Shown: piece by piece, positions 54,304 through 63,394 of the stretch | How positions within the stretch are numbered: the stretch's first letter is position 1 | Layout of the letters: every line of letters starts with the position of its first letter | Source of the DNA: Cupriavidus plantarum | Lineage (GTDB): Bacteria > Pseudomonadota > Gammaproteobacteria > Burkholderiales > Burkholderiaceae | NCBI RefSeq assembly: GCF_905397285.1 | Contig: NZ_CAJPUX010000003.1 | Span: 496,001-560,000 of the forward strand | Direction: 5' to 3' | Length of the DNA stretch: 64,000 bases | Translations under genes and position numbers: made by a program | Notes under the pieces: model-generated | Database searches by the model: none | The model's input: the letters and a program-made list of their open reading frames with translations, nothing else | Told to the model about the DNA's origin: nothing

Positions 54304-55341
54304 TTAATCGGTTCCCACCTCGCGGCGGCGCAGCAGCGTCATGAAGCGGCTGGTCGCGCCCTGGCGCTCGGTCATGGGCTGCGTGACGGGCGCGGCGGAG
54401 GCCTGCGCGGCGGCCGACTGCTCGCCGAGCGCATTGCTCTGGTCGCGCAGCTCCTTCTGCAGCCGGAATACGCTCTGCGGGCGCTCGGACGGCGTCAGCC
54501 GCAGGCACCATTCGACGAGGTCCACGAGCCCATTCGTGTACGTGCTGCGCAGCCGCGACATCGCCTCGCCCATACGGTCGTCCTTCTCGCGCTGGTTCGC
54601 TTCCTGCGGCGGCATGCCGGCCATGCACGCATAGAGCGTGGCGCCCAGGCTGTAGATGTCCGTCCACGGGCCGAGTTCGGAGTGCTTGCCGTACAGTTCG
54701 GGCGCGGCAAAGCCGGGCGTGTACATCGGCTGGAAGCGCGCGGCTTCCATCGTCAGGATTTGCCGCGCGGCGCCAAAGTCGAGCAGGATCGGCGACTCGT
54801 CCTCGCGCAGGTAGATGTTGCCGGGCTTGATGTCGAGGTGCAGCAGCTTGTGGATATGGACTTCGCGCAGCCCGCTCATCAGGTCGTGGAACACCTTGCG
54901 GATGAAGCGTTCGCGCAGGACCTTGGCGCGGCCCTGCTGCCGGGCCTGCAGGATATGCTCCTGCAGCGTCTTGCCCAGCTCGTAGTTCATGACCATGTAG
55001 ACGGTGGAATTCTCGCGAAAGAAATTCACCACGCGCACCACGCTGGGATGAGAAATTCGGGCGAGCGACCGGCCCTCTTCAAAGAAATACTTGAGGCCAA
55101 GCCGGAATGACGCGGCATTTTCCTCGGGGACGACCGGAATCAGTTCGCCCGGGCTGCGGCGCGCGAGCGAAGAGGGCAGATATTCCTTGATGGCGACCGG
55201 CGCGCCGGTTTCGTCGGTGGCGAGATAGACGAAACTGAACCCTCCGCTGGCCAACTTCTTTACAATGCGGTAGTTGGCAAGCAGCGTGCCGATTGGCAGC
55301 GGCGCACTCTTGGGTGGGTTAGCGCCCTTGGACTCTGTCAT
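54304..55341 (-). CDS. Serine/threonine protein kinase (Hanks type)
   Basis: A 345-residue cytosolic kinase. ATP-site features are the Gly loop ASGGFSFVY and Lys52 in VAIKEY; the catalytic loop is HLDIKPGN (Asp170, Lys172) and the metal loop DFG is at 188-190. GFAAPELYG corresponds to the APE motif. No transmembrane helix or sensor domain follows, unlike PknB-type kinases; the C-terminal 60 residues are Ala/Gln-rich. Upstream partner of the PP2C gene. Confidence 0.93.
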   Translation of the reverse strand: MTESKGANPPKSAPLPIGTLLANYRIVKKLASGGFSFVYLATDETGAPVAIKEYLPSSLARRSPGELIPVVPEENAASFRLGLKYFFEEGRSLARISHPSVVRVVNFFRENSTVYMVMNYELGKTLQEHILQARQQGRAKVLRERFIRKVFHDLMSGLREVHIHKLLHLDIKPGNIYLREDESPILLDFGAARQILTMEAARFQPMYTPGFAAPELYGKHSELGPWTDIYSLGATLYACMAGMPPQEANQREKDDRMGEAMSRLRSTYTNGLVDLVEWCLRLTPSERPQSVFRLQKELRDQSNALGEQSAAAQASAAPVTQPMTERQGATSRFMTLLRRREVGTD

Positions 55342-55553
55342 AGGATTCGGGACCGGATTTGCTCACGGATTGTCCGGGCTAATCGGTCACTTGTAAAGGA
55401 ACGTGTAGCGGGGTGTTGTGGCGCGGTGTCGCCATTATCCAACCCTCGTTGTATTTCATTCCGGACCGCTGTTTTGCGTAGCGATTTCCCTGATTTTCGA
55501 TGTCGCGTGGCCGCATTTCGGGCGGGCCACCGACCCACTCGCGAGATGACCCA

Positions 55554-56489
55554 ATGATTCACAGCATGACAGGTTTTGGTTCGGCCACGCGGCAGGCGCC
55601 GCTGACGAACGCGCAGGGCGAGCCCAGCGGGCGGACCGCTTCGGTGTCGGTCGAATTCCGGACTGTCAATTCACGTTTCCTCGACCTGCTGTTCCGTGCG
55701 CCGGAGGAGTGCCGCGCGTACGAGCCGGCCCTGCGTGAAATGCTGATGGGCGAACTGTCCCGCGGCAAGCTCGAATGCCGCATCAACCTGCAGCGCACCG
55801 ACACGGGCGGCGCCACGCTCGCGCTGAACCAGGGCCTGCTGGACCAGATCCGCGCGCTGGAAACCACCGTCAGCGCAACGTTCGCCGGCGCGGGTTCGCT
55901 GCGCATGGGCGAAATCCTCCGCTGGCCCGGCGTGCTGGTGGAGCCGGAGCTGTCGCAGGACGCGCTGCGCGAGGCCGTGATGGGCGCCGCGCGCGATGCG
56001 CTGAAGCAACTGCTGGAAGCGCGCCGCCGCGAGGGCGAGGCGCTCAAGGCCACGCTCGAGGAACGCGTCGATGCGATGCTCGCGATCGTCGAGCGCCTGA
56101 CGCCGACGATTCCGCAGCTGATCGCGCATCATCAGGAGAAACTGACCGAGCGGCTGCAGGAGGCGTTCAACCTCGCCGCGCCGGCCGGCATGCCGTCGAT
56201 GAGCCGCGACGAGATCGCCGAACGGATTCGCCAGGAAGCCACGGTCTATGGCATCCGTATCGATATCGCGGAGGAACTTTCGCGCCTGCAGGCGCACCTC
56301 AACGAAACGCGGCATATCCTGAAGAAGGGCGGCCAGGTCGGCAAGCGCCTGGACTTCATGATGCAGGAGCTCAATCGCGAGGCCAACACGCTCGGCTCGA
56401 AGGCGGCCGCGAAGGAGCTCTCCGATGCCTCGATGGAGCTCAAGCTGCTGATCGAGCAGATGCGCGAACAGATCCAGAACCTCGAGTAA
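55554..56489 (+). CDS. yicC: YicC-family endoribonuclease
   Basis: A 311-residue YicC protein beginning [13 protein letters not shown], the family hallmark, and ending in the DUF1814/YicC C-terminal helices ([23 protein letters not shown]). It contains [14 protein letters not shown] near 35 and RREEGE-like basic segments. YicC has been linked to RNA (RyhB) degradation in E. coli. It precedes gmk as in many proteobacteria. A ribosome-binding site is not obvious. Confidence 0.94.
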   Translation: MIHSMTGFGSATRQAPLTNAQGEPSGRTASVSVEFRTVNSRFLDLLFRAPEECRAYEPALREMLMGELSRGKLECRINLQRTDTGGATLALNQGLLDQIRALETTVSATFAGAGSLRMGEILRWPGVLVEPELSQDALREAVMGAARDALKQLLEARRREGEALKATLEERVDAMLAIVERLTPTIPQLIAHHQEKLTERLQEAFNLAAPAGMPSMSRDEIAERIRQEATVYGIRIDIAEELSRLQAHLNETRHILKKGGQVGKRLDFMMQELNREANTLGSKAAAKELSDASMELKLLIEQMREQIQNLE

Positions 56490-56542
56490 CACCCGGCGAT
56501 CCACCCGAGCGATCCACCCGATTCAAACGATTCACGATCATC

Positions 56543-57193
56543 ATGAGCGATTCGACCCATACTGCCATCGACACCGCCTACCCCGGCAACCTGTTCATGG
56601 TGGTCGCGCCCTCCGGGGCCGGCAAGTCCACGCTGGTCAATGCGCTGCTCGCGCAGGACCCGGCCATCCGCCTGTCCATCTCGCACACGACGCGCGCGCC
56701 GCGTCCCGGCGAGCAGAACGGCCGCGAGTACCACTTCACGACCATCGACGCGTTCCGCGCCGCGCGCGACCGCGGCGATTTCCTCGAATGGGCGGAAGTC
56801 CACGGCAACTACTACGCGACGTCGCGCGTGTGGATCGAGGAACAGATGGCCCAGGGCAACGACGTGCTGCTGGAGATCGACTGGCAGGGCGCGCAGCAGG
56901 TGCACAAGCGCTTTTCCAACGCGATGGAGATCTTCATCCTGCCGCCGTCGCTGACGGCGCTCGAGGAACGGCTCAAGAAACGCGGCCAGGACGAGCCGAA
57001 CGTGATCGTGCGCCGCCTGCTCGCCGCGGGTAGCGAAATGGCGCACGCGAGCGAGTCCGATTACGTGATCATCAACGAGGTCTTCGACGACGCGCTGGAA
57101 CAGCTCAAGAACGTCGTTCGCGCGACACGTCTGCGCTTTTCGTCGCAGAAGGCACGTCACGCGGAGCTCTTCATCGAGCTCGGAATCCACTGA
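56543..57193 (+). CDS. gmk: Guanylate kinase
   Basis: A 216-residue kinase that phosphorylates GMP to GDP. P-loop APSGAGKST (22-30), GMP-binding [19 protein letters not shown] and [12 protein letters not shown] follow, and [11 protein letters not shown] closes the core. The intergenic 53 bp before it contains a short direct repeat of GCGATCCACCCGA. It is upstream of rpoZ and spoT, the classic order. Confidence 0.97.
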
Positions 57194-57300
57194 GAAGATT
57201 CGTCTTCGAGGGGGTCAACGATGCGCGGCCGGCCCCGATCTGGCCGCGTGCTGTAAAATGGCGGCCTGTCGAACAGGTTTTATCCCAAGGTGGATTTGAT

Positions 57301-57504
57301 ATGGCGCGTATTACCGTCGAAGATTGTCTGAAACACATCCCGAATCGTTTCGAGCTCGCGCTGGCCGCGACGTACCGTGCACGCCAGCTCGTGCAGGGTC
57401 ACACGCCCAAGGTCGAAGCGAAGGACAAGCCCACGGTCGTGGCCCTGCGTGAAATCGCCTCGGGCCAGGTGGGCATCGAGATGCTGAAGAAGGTCCCGAC
57501 CTGA
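57301..57504 (+). CDS. rpoZ: RNA polymerase omega subunit
   Basis: A 67-residue protein starting [20 protein letters not shown] and containing ATYRARQL and [15 protein letters not shown], as expected for omega. It helps assemble RNA polymerase and binds ppGpp together with beta'. It sits between gmk and spoT, so the ppGpp synthase/hydrolase is made next to one of its targets. Confidence 0.97.
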
Positions 57505-57561
57505 TCGTCAGGCGGCCCATCGTGCGTCCTCGCTATCAGCCGGATTCCATAGGCCGTCATC

Positions 57562-60102
57562 ATGTCTTCCCTGCCGCCTGCACCCCCCGGTTCCTCCGGG
57601 CCTTCCGGTCCCCCCGGACGTAGGCAAGGCAACCCCGGCTCGCCCTCCGTGACGGCACGCACCGGCGCTCCCAATCTCCCCGATCCGCTCGGCAACGATG
57701 TTGTCGGGGAGCGGGCCGTCGTCCCGCCCATCGCCCAGGCCAAGGCCCAGACGAAGGCGCGGGAGGAGCGGGTTCGCGAGGAGAGCGCGCTGAACAACGA
57801 ACTGCTCGCCGAACCGCCCGCGAGCGTGCCGCCGCCGGCGCCGGGCAGCGATCTCTACATCGATGCGGTGCTGGCGCAGTCCTACCGGCACTTCTTCGGC
57901 CCCACGTCGCAACCCGCGGTCCCTCCGCGTCAGCAGGTCATCTCGATCGCGCGGCTCATGGAAAAGCTGGCTTACCTCAAGCCGGCCGACCAGGCCATCG
58001 TGCGCGAGGCATTCCAGTTCTCCGACGAGGCGCACCTCGGCCAGTACCGGCAGAGCGGCGAGCCGTACATCACGCACCCGGTCGCGGTGGCGGAACTGTG
58101 CGCGGAGTGGAAGCTCGACGTGCAGTCGATCATGGCCGCGCTCCTGCACGACGTCATCGAGGACCAGGGCATCACCAAGAGCGAGCTTGCCGAGAAGTTC
58201 GGTCCCAAGGTCGCCGAACTCGTCGATGGGCTGACCAAGCTCGACAAGCTCGAATTCCAGAGTCGCGAACAGGCGCAGGCGGAAAGCTTCCGCAAGATGC
58301 TGCTCGCGATGGCGCGCGACGTGCGCGTGATTCTCGTCAAGCTGGCCGACCGCACGCACAACATGCGCACGCTCGGCTTCGTGCCGCCCGAGAAACGCCG
58401 CCGCATCGCGCTCGAGACCATGGAGATCTACGCGCCGATCGCGCACCGTCTCGGTCTCAATACCGTCTACCGCGAACTGCAGGAGCTGTCCTTCAAGGTC
58501 GGCTCGCCGTTCCGTTACGCCACGCTCGAGAAGGCCGTGAAGGCCGCGCGCGGCAATCGCCGTGAAGTGGTCAAGCGCATCCTCGAGGCCGCGCAGCATG
58601 CGCTGGCCGACGCGGGCATTGTTGCCGAGCTATCGGGGCGCGAGAAGACGCTCTACAGCATCTATCGCAAGATGCACGACAAGCAGCTGTCGTTCTCCCA
58701 GGTGCTCGACGTGTACGGTTTCCGCGTGGTCGTGGAAACGCAGATGCACTGCTACATGGCGATGGGTGCGCTGCACGGGCTGTACAAGCCCATGCCGGGC
58801 AAGTTCAAGGACTACATCGCCATTCCGAAGATCAACGGCTACCAGTCGCTGCACACGACGCTGGTGGGTCCGTTCGGCACGCCGGTGGAGTTCCAGATCC
58901 GCACGCGTGGCATGCACCAGATCGCCGAAGCCGGCGTGGCCGCGCACTGGATGTACAAGCATCAGGCCGACCACGCCAACGATATCCAGCAGCAGGCGCA
59001 CCAGTGGCTGCAGTCGCTGCTCGATATCCAGAGCCAGACCGGCGATTCGCAGGAATTTCTCGAGCACGTCAAGATCGACCTGTTCCCGGATGCGGTCTAC
59101 GTGTTCACGCCCAAGGGGCATATCCGTGCGCTGCCGCGCGGCGCCACCGCGCTCGATTTCGCCTATGCGGTGCACAGCGACCTCGGCAACCAGTGCGTGG
59201 CCGTCAAGATCAACAACGAGTTGCTGCCGCTGCGCACGGAGCTCAAGAGCGGCGACATCGTCGAGGTGGTGACGGCGCCGTATTCCAAGCCGAATCCGGC
59301 ATGGCTCGCGTTCGTGCGCACCGGCAAGGCGCGCGCGGCCATTCGACACTACCTCAAGACGACGAAGCTCGACGAGGCGATCCAGCTCGGCGAGCGCCTT
59401 CTCGAGCAGGCCGCGCGCCAGCTCGGCATCGAGCTCAAGGCCGTGCCGCAGGCGGTGTGGGATCGCATGATCCAGTGGACCGGCAACAAGCACAAGGAAG
59501 ACATCTTCGCCGACCTCGCGCTCGGCCGCCGCGTGCCGGCGGTCGTTGCGCGGCGCATGGAGATCCTCTTGCAGGAGTTGTCGGGCGACGTCGACAGCGC
59601 GCTGCTCGCCGCGGTGCAGACGTTCGCGGGCGAAGAAGCGCCGGCCGTTGCGATTACGGGCGACGAAGGCATGTCGATGATTTTCTCGGCGTGCTGCCGC
59701 CCGATTCCCGGCGACTCGATCGTTGGCTATCTGGGCAAGGGTGAAGGGCTGCAGATCCACGTGCAGGATTGCAAGGTGGCCAAGCGCCTGCACAGCAAGG
59801 ACCCCGAGCACTGGATCGAAGTCATGTGGGCGAAGAAGACCACGCGCGCGTTCGACGTGTCGATCAAGGTCATGGTCCACAACGTGAAGGGCATCGTGGC
59901 GCGCGTCGCCGCGGACCTGACGTCGGCGGATGCCAACGTCGCGCATGTGTCGATGGAGCAGCAGCAGGGCGGCCATCAGGAAGCCACGTACATGCAGTTC
60001 GTGATCCAGGTGCAGAACCGCCTGCACCTGGCCAACGTCATGCGCGCGCTGCGCCGCAACCCGGACGTGATCCGGATCTTCCGCGACCGCAACGACGGCT
60101 GA
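57562..60102 (+). CDS. spoT: Bifunctional (p)ppGpp synthetase/hydrolase SpoT/Rel
   Basis: An 846-residue stringent-response enzyme. The hydrolase HD site LLHDVIEDQG (His196-Asp197) is intact; the synthetase region contains FKDYIAIPKINGYQSLHTT around 414-432; TGS (about 510-570), helical and ACT (about 770-846) domains follow. The first 110 residues are a Pro/Ala-rich extension with PPAPPGSSGPSGPPG, absent from E. coli SpoT. An internal start is possible, but none has a clear Shine-Dalgarno. It lies 57 bp after rpoZ. Confidence 0.95.
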   Translation: MSSLPPAPPGSSGPSGPPGRRQGNPGSPSVTARTGAPNLPDPLGNDVVGERAVVPPIAQAKAQTKAREERVREESALNNELLAEPPASVPPPAPGSDLYIDAVLAQSYRHFFGPTSQPAVPPRQQVISIARLMEKLAYLKPADQAIVREAFQFSDEAHLGQYRQSGEPYITHPVAVAELCAEWKLDVQSIMAALLHDVIEDQGITKSELAEKFGPKVAELVDGLTKLDKLEFQSREQAQAESFRKMLLAMARDVRVILVKLADRTHNMRTLGFVPPEKRRRIALETMEIYAPIAHRLGLNTVYRELQELSFKVGSPFRYATLEKAVKAARGNRREVVKRILEAAQHALADAGIVAELSGREKTLYSIYRKMHDKQLSFSQVLDVYGFRVVVETQMHCYMAMGALHGLYKPMPGKFKDYIAIPKINGYQSLHTTLVGPFGTPVEFQIRTRGMHQIAEAGVAAHWMYKHQADHANDIQQQAHQWLQSLLDIQSQTGDSQEFLEHVKIDLFPDAVYVFTPKGHIRALPRGATALDFAYAVHSDLGNQCVAVKINNELLPLRTELKSGDIVEVVTAPYSKPNPAWLAFVRTGKARAAIRHYLKTTKLDEAIQLGERLLEQAARQLGIELKAVPQAVWDRMIQWTGNKHKEDIFADLALGRRVPAVVARRMEILLQELSGDVDSALLAAVQTFAGEEAPAVAITGDEGMSMIFSACCRPIPGDSIVGYLGKGEGLQIHVQDCKVAKRLHSKDPEHWIEVMWAKKTTRAFDVSIKVMVHNVKGIVARVAADLTSADANVAHVSMEQQQGGHQEATYMQFVIQVQNRLHLANVMRALRRNPDVIRIFRDRNDG

Positions 60103-60129
60103 GCTGTCCGTCGATATGTCGGCTGTCCT

Positions 60130-60693
60130 TCAGCCTTCGCGCGGCGGGTACTTTACTTCCAGGATATCGATCTGCTCGACGCCGGCCGGCGTACGCAGCG
60201 GCACCGTGTCGCCTTCGCGCGCCTTGATCAACGCCTTGGCGATCGGCGAGATCCAGCTCACGCGGTTCGTGTCGAGATCGACTTCGTCCATGCCCACGAT
60301 CGTGATGGTCGTCTCTTCGCCGGCCTGGTTCGCATAGGTCACGGTCGCCCCGAAGAAGATCTGGTCGTTGTCGCCCTGCAGGGAGGGATCGACGACCTCG
60401 GCCTTGTCGAGGCGGCGCGTGAGGAAGCGAATGCGGCGATCGATCTCGCGCAACCGCTTCTTGCCATACAGGTAGTCACCGTTCTCCGAACGGTCGCCAT
60501 TGGACGCGGCCCACGACACGATCTGCACGACATCGGGACGATCCACGTCGATCAGATGCATGAGCTCGTTGCGCAGCCGGTTGTAGCCCGTGGCCGTGAT
60601 GTAGTTTTTGGTGCCTGCCGGGATCGGTGTGGCGCCTTCCGGGAGGTCGTCGTCGTCCTCGTCGGACGACTCTTTGACAAATGCCTTGTTCAT
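60130..60693 (-). CDS. greB: Transcription elongation factor GreB
   Basis: A 187-residue GreA/GreB protein. NYITATGYNRLRNELMHL starts the coiled coil, with ENGDYLYGKKRLREIDRRIRF, and the C-terminal FKBP-like domain has VTYANQAGEETTITIVG and SWISPIAKALIKAREGD. It stimulates RNA polymerase to cleave backtracked transcripts. ATG 60691-60693 was chosen over a GTG four codons upstream. The first 25 residues include an acidic run (DEDDDD) not usual for GreB. Confidence 0.94.
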   Translation of the reverse strand: MNKAFVKESSDEDDDDLPEGATPIPAGTKNYITATGYNRLRNELMHLIDVDRPDVVQIVSWAASNGDRSENGDYLYGKKRLREIDRRIRFLTRRLDKAEVVDPSLQGDNDQIFFGATVTYANQAGEETTITIVGMDEVDLDTNRVSWISPIAKALIKAREGDTVPLRTPAGVEQIDILEVKYPPREG

Positions 60694-60774
60694 GGTCGGG
60701 ATCACTTCTTCAGGCTGTCATTATAGAAAGTTGCGGCTCGGCAGCCCTGCCAGCGAAAAAAATGCACGAAGGGG

Positions 60775-60803
60775 CTTCCCAAAAATCAAAACTTCTATAT
60801 AAT
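60775..60803 (+). promoter_or_regulatory. Promoter of tRNA-Arg
   Basis: A perfect TATAAT lies at 60798-60803, 14 bp before the tRNA. The hexamer 17 bp upstream, CTTCCC (60775-60780), is a weak -35. Confidence 0.7.
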
Positions 60804-60817
60804 CTCTTTTCTCGCGT

Positions 60818-60894
60818 GCGGCTGTAGCTCAGTTGGATAGAGTACTTGGCTACGAACCAAGGGGTCGTGGGTTCGAATCCTGCCAGCCGCGCCA
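60818..60894 (+). tRNA. tRNA-Arg (anticodon ACG)
   Basis: Acceptor GCGGCTG pairs with CAGCCGC, D-arm GCTCAGTTGGATAGAGT, anticodon stem CTTGG/CCAAG with loop CTACGAA (anticodon ACG), T-arm GTGGGTTCGAATCC and encoded CCA. ACG is expected to be edited to inosine. Confidence 0.97.
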
Positions 60895-60907
60895 CCTATC
60901 AGGACGA

Positions 60908-60940
60908 GGGGCTTCCGGAAACGGAAGCCCCTTTTCTTTT
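60908..60940 (+). terminator. Intrinsic terminator after tRNA-Arg
   Basis: GGGGCTTCCG (60908-60917) pairs perfectly with CGGAAGCCCC (60922-60931) over a GAAA tetraloop, followed by TTTTCTTTT. It is the strongest terminator in the window. Confidence 0.95.
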
Positions 60941-61068
60941 GTCCTGTCCTTTTGCCTCGCGCCTTTATTCCGCGCTTTCCTCTCTCCTTGTTTGTCCTCC
61001 GGAACACCTGCTCGTTCCCACGCTCCAACTTGTGTCACTCGTTCACACACACACACGGGAGAGCCCTC

Positions 61069-61338
61069 ATGGCAAGCGAAGACTGGCGTGTCGAAAAGTA
61101 CCGCGGCAAGGACGCATACGTCCTCGTGACGCCGCAGCGCGAGAGCGTCGCGGGTAGCGTCGACGAAACGCAGCTCTGGACCTACCAGATACGCATCGCG
61201 GAAGAGGGCACCGATCCCGCCGATGCCGGTGAAGCCGAAGTGCTCGAAAGCGGCAACCACGTCTTCGCGACGCGTCATGCCGCGGAGACCGCGGCTTTCG
61301 CCGCTGCGTACGCGCAGATCGACAAGCTCCTCGCGTAA
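61069..61338 (+). CDS. Small acidic protein of unknown function
   Basis: An 89-residue protein starting MASEDWRVEKYRGKDAYVLV, then WTYQIRIAEEG and an Ala-rich C-terminal helix. A GGGAGAG precedes ATG 61069, and a CA dinucleotide run lies just before it (61044-61056). I do not recognise a family. The stop region is duplicated as a 13-bp tandem TCCTCGCGTAACT at 61328-61352. Confidence 0.7.
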   Translation: MASEDWRVEKYRGKDAYVLVTPQRESVAGSVDETQLWTYQIRIAEEGTDPADAGEAEVLESGNHVFATRHAAETAAFAAAYAQIDKLLA

Positions 61339-61496
61339 CTTCCTCGCGTAACGTTTTGCGCGCCATTGCGAGATCCGCAATGGCGCATGTCGACATCGAT
61401 TGCCCCGCGTTTGACGCGGATCATTTTTGTCCCGAAGGGTCGGACCTACGCTGAATTCGGACGCGGAGTTGCGCGTCGCAGTGGCAGGAGCCAACC

Positions 61497-61742
61497 ATGA
61501 AGGCGTTGAACGGATACAAGATCCTCTATGAAGTGATCGCCATGCCCAAGGGCAAGTGGGCCATCATGATCGAGGTCATTCATCGCGAGAGCGGCACGAT
61601 CGTCGCGCAACGGCACAACCCGTTTCCCGTGCATGGCTTCGATACGAAACTCGAAGCGCTCGGCCATGTGAATCGCCATGTCGAAACGCTCATCGACGAC
61701 GATGTGCAAGAACGCGATGCACGAAGGCGGCGCATCGTATGA
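61497..61742 (+). CDS. Small basic protein of unknown function
   Basis: An 81-residue protein, MKALNGYKILYEVIAMPKGK then WAIMIEVIHRESG, preceded by AGGAG at good distance. It has a short beta-rich pattern and an Arg-rich C-terminus (ERDARRRRIV). I do not recognise a family. It is 22 bp before the promoter of the initiator tRNA. Confidence 0.7.
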   Translation: MKALNGYKILYEVIAMPKGKWAIMIEVIHRESGTIVAQRHNPFPVHGFDTKLEALGHVNRHVETLIDDDVQERDARRRRIV

Positions 61743-61764
61743 ACCATCGCTGTGCAAATAAAGA

Positions 61765-61793
61765 TTGCGTGAGCGAAGGCTTTCAGTCATAAT
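61765..61793 (+). promoter_or_regulatory. Promoter of initiator tRNA-Met
   Basis: TTGCGT (61765-61770), 17 bp, CATAAT (61788-61793), with the tRNA starting 14 bp further on. Confidence 0.75.
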
Positions 61794-61806
61794 TGCCTTC
61801 TTCAGA

Positions 61807-61885
<79 letters not shown>

Positions 61886-61987
61886 CCTCTGCAGTACAGC
61901 ACCGCTCGGGTGCAGCAAGTTTCCTGCGAACGTCTTCGCAAATTCCCCGGCAGTTTTCCCCAGCAGTTATTTCCAGGTCGTCGCGAT

Positions 61988-62245
61988 CTACTTCGCCAGC
62001 GTCACCGCTTTCGCGAACGTATCGCGCACGAGCGCCTGTCCTTCGCGTTCGGCCGCTTCCACGCGTTCGCGCAGCCGCTGCGCGAGTACCTGTAGCGTGG
62101 CCGCGTCCGCGCGCGACGTCGCTTCGCGCATTGTCTGCGCAAGCTCGCCGCTCACGTCGGCGCCATCGAAGGCGCTGACGGAGAGGGCGGAGATCCGTTC
62201 GAGGAAATGATTAACCAGCGCCTCATCGTGTTTCGGTTCAGACAT
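61988..62245 (-). CDS. Small helical protein of unknown function
   Basis: An 85-residue protein starting MSEPKHDEALVNHFLERISA; nearly the whole chain is predicted helical and charged (LRERVEAAEREGQ). AGGAG precedes the start on the minus strand. I do not recognise a family. It may be co-transcribed with the small gene at 62291-62590, 45 bp upstream. Confidence 0.65.
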   Translation of the reverse strand: MSEPKHDEALVNHFLERISALSVSAFDGADVSGELAQTMREATSRADAATLQVLAQRLRERVEAAEREGQALVRDTFAKAVTLAK

Positions 62246-62290
62246 GTTGCATGCTCCTGAAAAGATGACGGCGCCGAGGGAAGGACGGAA

Positions 62291-62590
62291 TCAGTCGCGC
62301 GGCTGGGGCAACTGGACAGGGTAGCTGGCGGCAACGCGGCGGCGTGCCGGTTTCATGGCGCGCGCGGGCCACAGCACGTAGTTGGTATGCGGGTCCAGCG
62401 GCTTGCCGAAATAGGACACCCACACCTGCACGCCATGCTCCGTTTCCGCGACGATGGCGGAGACGGCGCGCGCCGCGACGGACGGCGACTTCAACAGATC
62501 GGCCAGCGCTTCGACGCCCTGGACCACATGATGCTTCACACCCCTGAACCACACGTATTGACGCATGGCAGCAAGAAAACCTTTGGTCAT
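62291..62590 (-). CDS. Small protein of unknown function
   Basis: A 99-residue protein, MTKGFLAAMRQYVWFRGVKH then VEALADLLKSPSVAAR, VWVSYFGKP and a basic C-terminus with KPARRRVA. There is no signal peptide. ATG 62588-62590 was chosen from a longer open frame because the upstream part is low-complexity. I do not recognise a family. Confidence 0.6.
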   Translation of the reverse strand: MTKGFLAAMRQYVWFRGVKHHVVQGVEALADLLKSPSVAARAVSAIVAETEHGVQVWVSYFGKPLDPHTNYVLWPARAMKPARRRVAASYPVQLPQPRD

Positions 62591-62915
62591 GTTTTGACTC
62601 TTCCTGTGTCTATGCGATGTTCTATGCGTTGTTTGAGACCGCAGCTTACACAAGAAGTTGTGACCGTTTTGTAGGGGAGCGTCTGATTCTTTTCGGGCGC
62701 GCCCGATGCGTCACACCCCGCTGTGTGGGCTGTCAAATTGACAATCGCAAGGCCTTGGATTACGTTCGATTCACATCGAGCCCATCATGGAGGCGCCGTG
62801 GCGATCGACGTGAACCGAGGCCTGTCGCAAGGGCGAACTGCCCGCGCGCACCGATGAGGACATGGCCGCGGAGTTCAGGGGTTGATGAAGGGTTCGAGAT
62901 GACGGGAGCTTGCCA
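62591..62915. promoter_or_regulatory. Intergenic region with a TTGACA palindrome
   Basis: I see no convincing gene in these 325 bp. TGTCAAATTGACA (62731-62743) is a perfect 6-bp dyad with one central base, and its right half is a consensus TTGACA -35; a weak TACGTT lies 17 bp further. The site could control the gene at 62916. The rest shows no clear structure. Confidence 0.4.
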
Positions 62916-63245
62916 ATGACCGAGGAAATGCTGCTGCAACTGATGGCCGAAGTCGAGAAGGAAGATCCAATCGATTATGCGGACCTGCCGTTCGACGACG
63001 CGGGACTGCGCGAGATCGCCTGCCGCCTGATCGCGGCGCGCTCGCAGGAAATCGAGGCGTCCGGCATGTCCGTGGATGCGTTGCTGGCCACGCTGTGGGC
63101 ATCGACCGCGAAGCTGGTGCTCGAGAACATCGTGCTCAACGCCCGGCTGCTGACGCTGCAGGGCGCGCCCGAGGACGCGCGGGCGCTGATCGACCGCATC
63201 GCCCGCCAGTCGCGCGACAAGCCGCCCGGATCGGAAGGCGGCTGA
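62916..63245 (+). CDS. Protein of unknown function
   Basis: A 109-residue protein starting MTEEMLLQLMAEVEKEDPID with GGGAG at 62904-62908. It is largely helical and acidic, with SVDALLATLWASTAKLVLEN and LIDRIARQSRDKP near the end. No signal peptide. I do not recognise a family. It precedes the lipid A hydroxylase gene by 149 bp on the same strand. Confidence 0.65.
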   Translation: MTEEMLLQLMAEVEKEDPIDYADLPFDDAGLREIACRLIAARSQEIEASGMSVDALLATLWASTAKLVLENIVLNARLLTLQGAPEDARALIDRIARQSRDKPPGSEGG

Positions 63246-63394
63246 GGGCGCGTTGCGGCGATATCTCGCGGCGCCGCGCCATATGCTCCATAAGGCACGG
63301 TGCGGCACCGCGGGCATTTCGCTTAAAATACCGGCTTTCGCCGGGGACGCCTTGTCAGGCCGGGTCTCGCGGTGCCTGACTGGAGGATTCTCGG

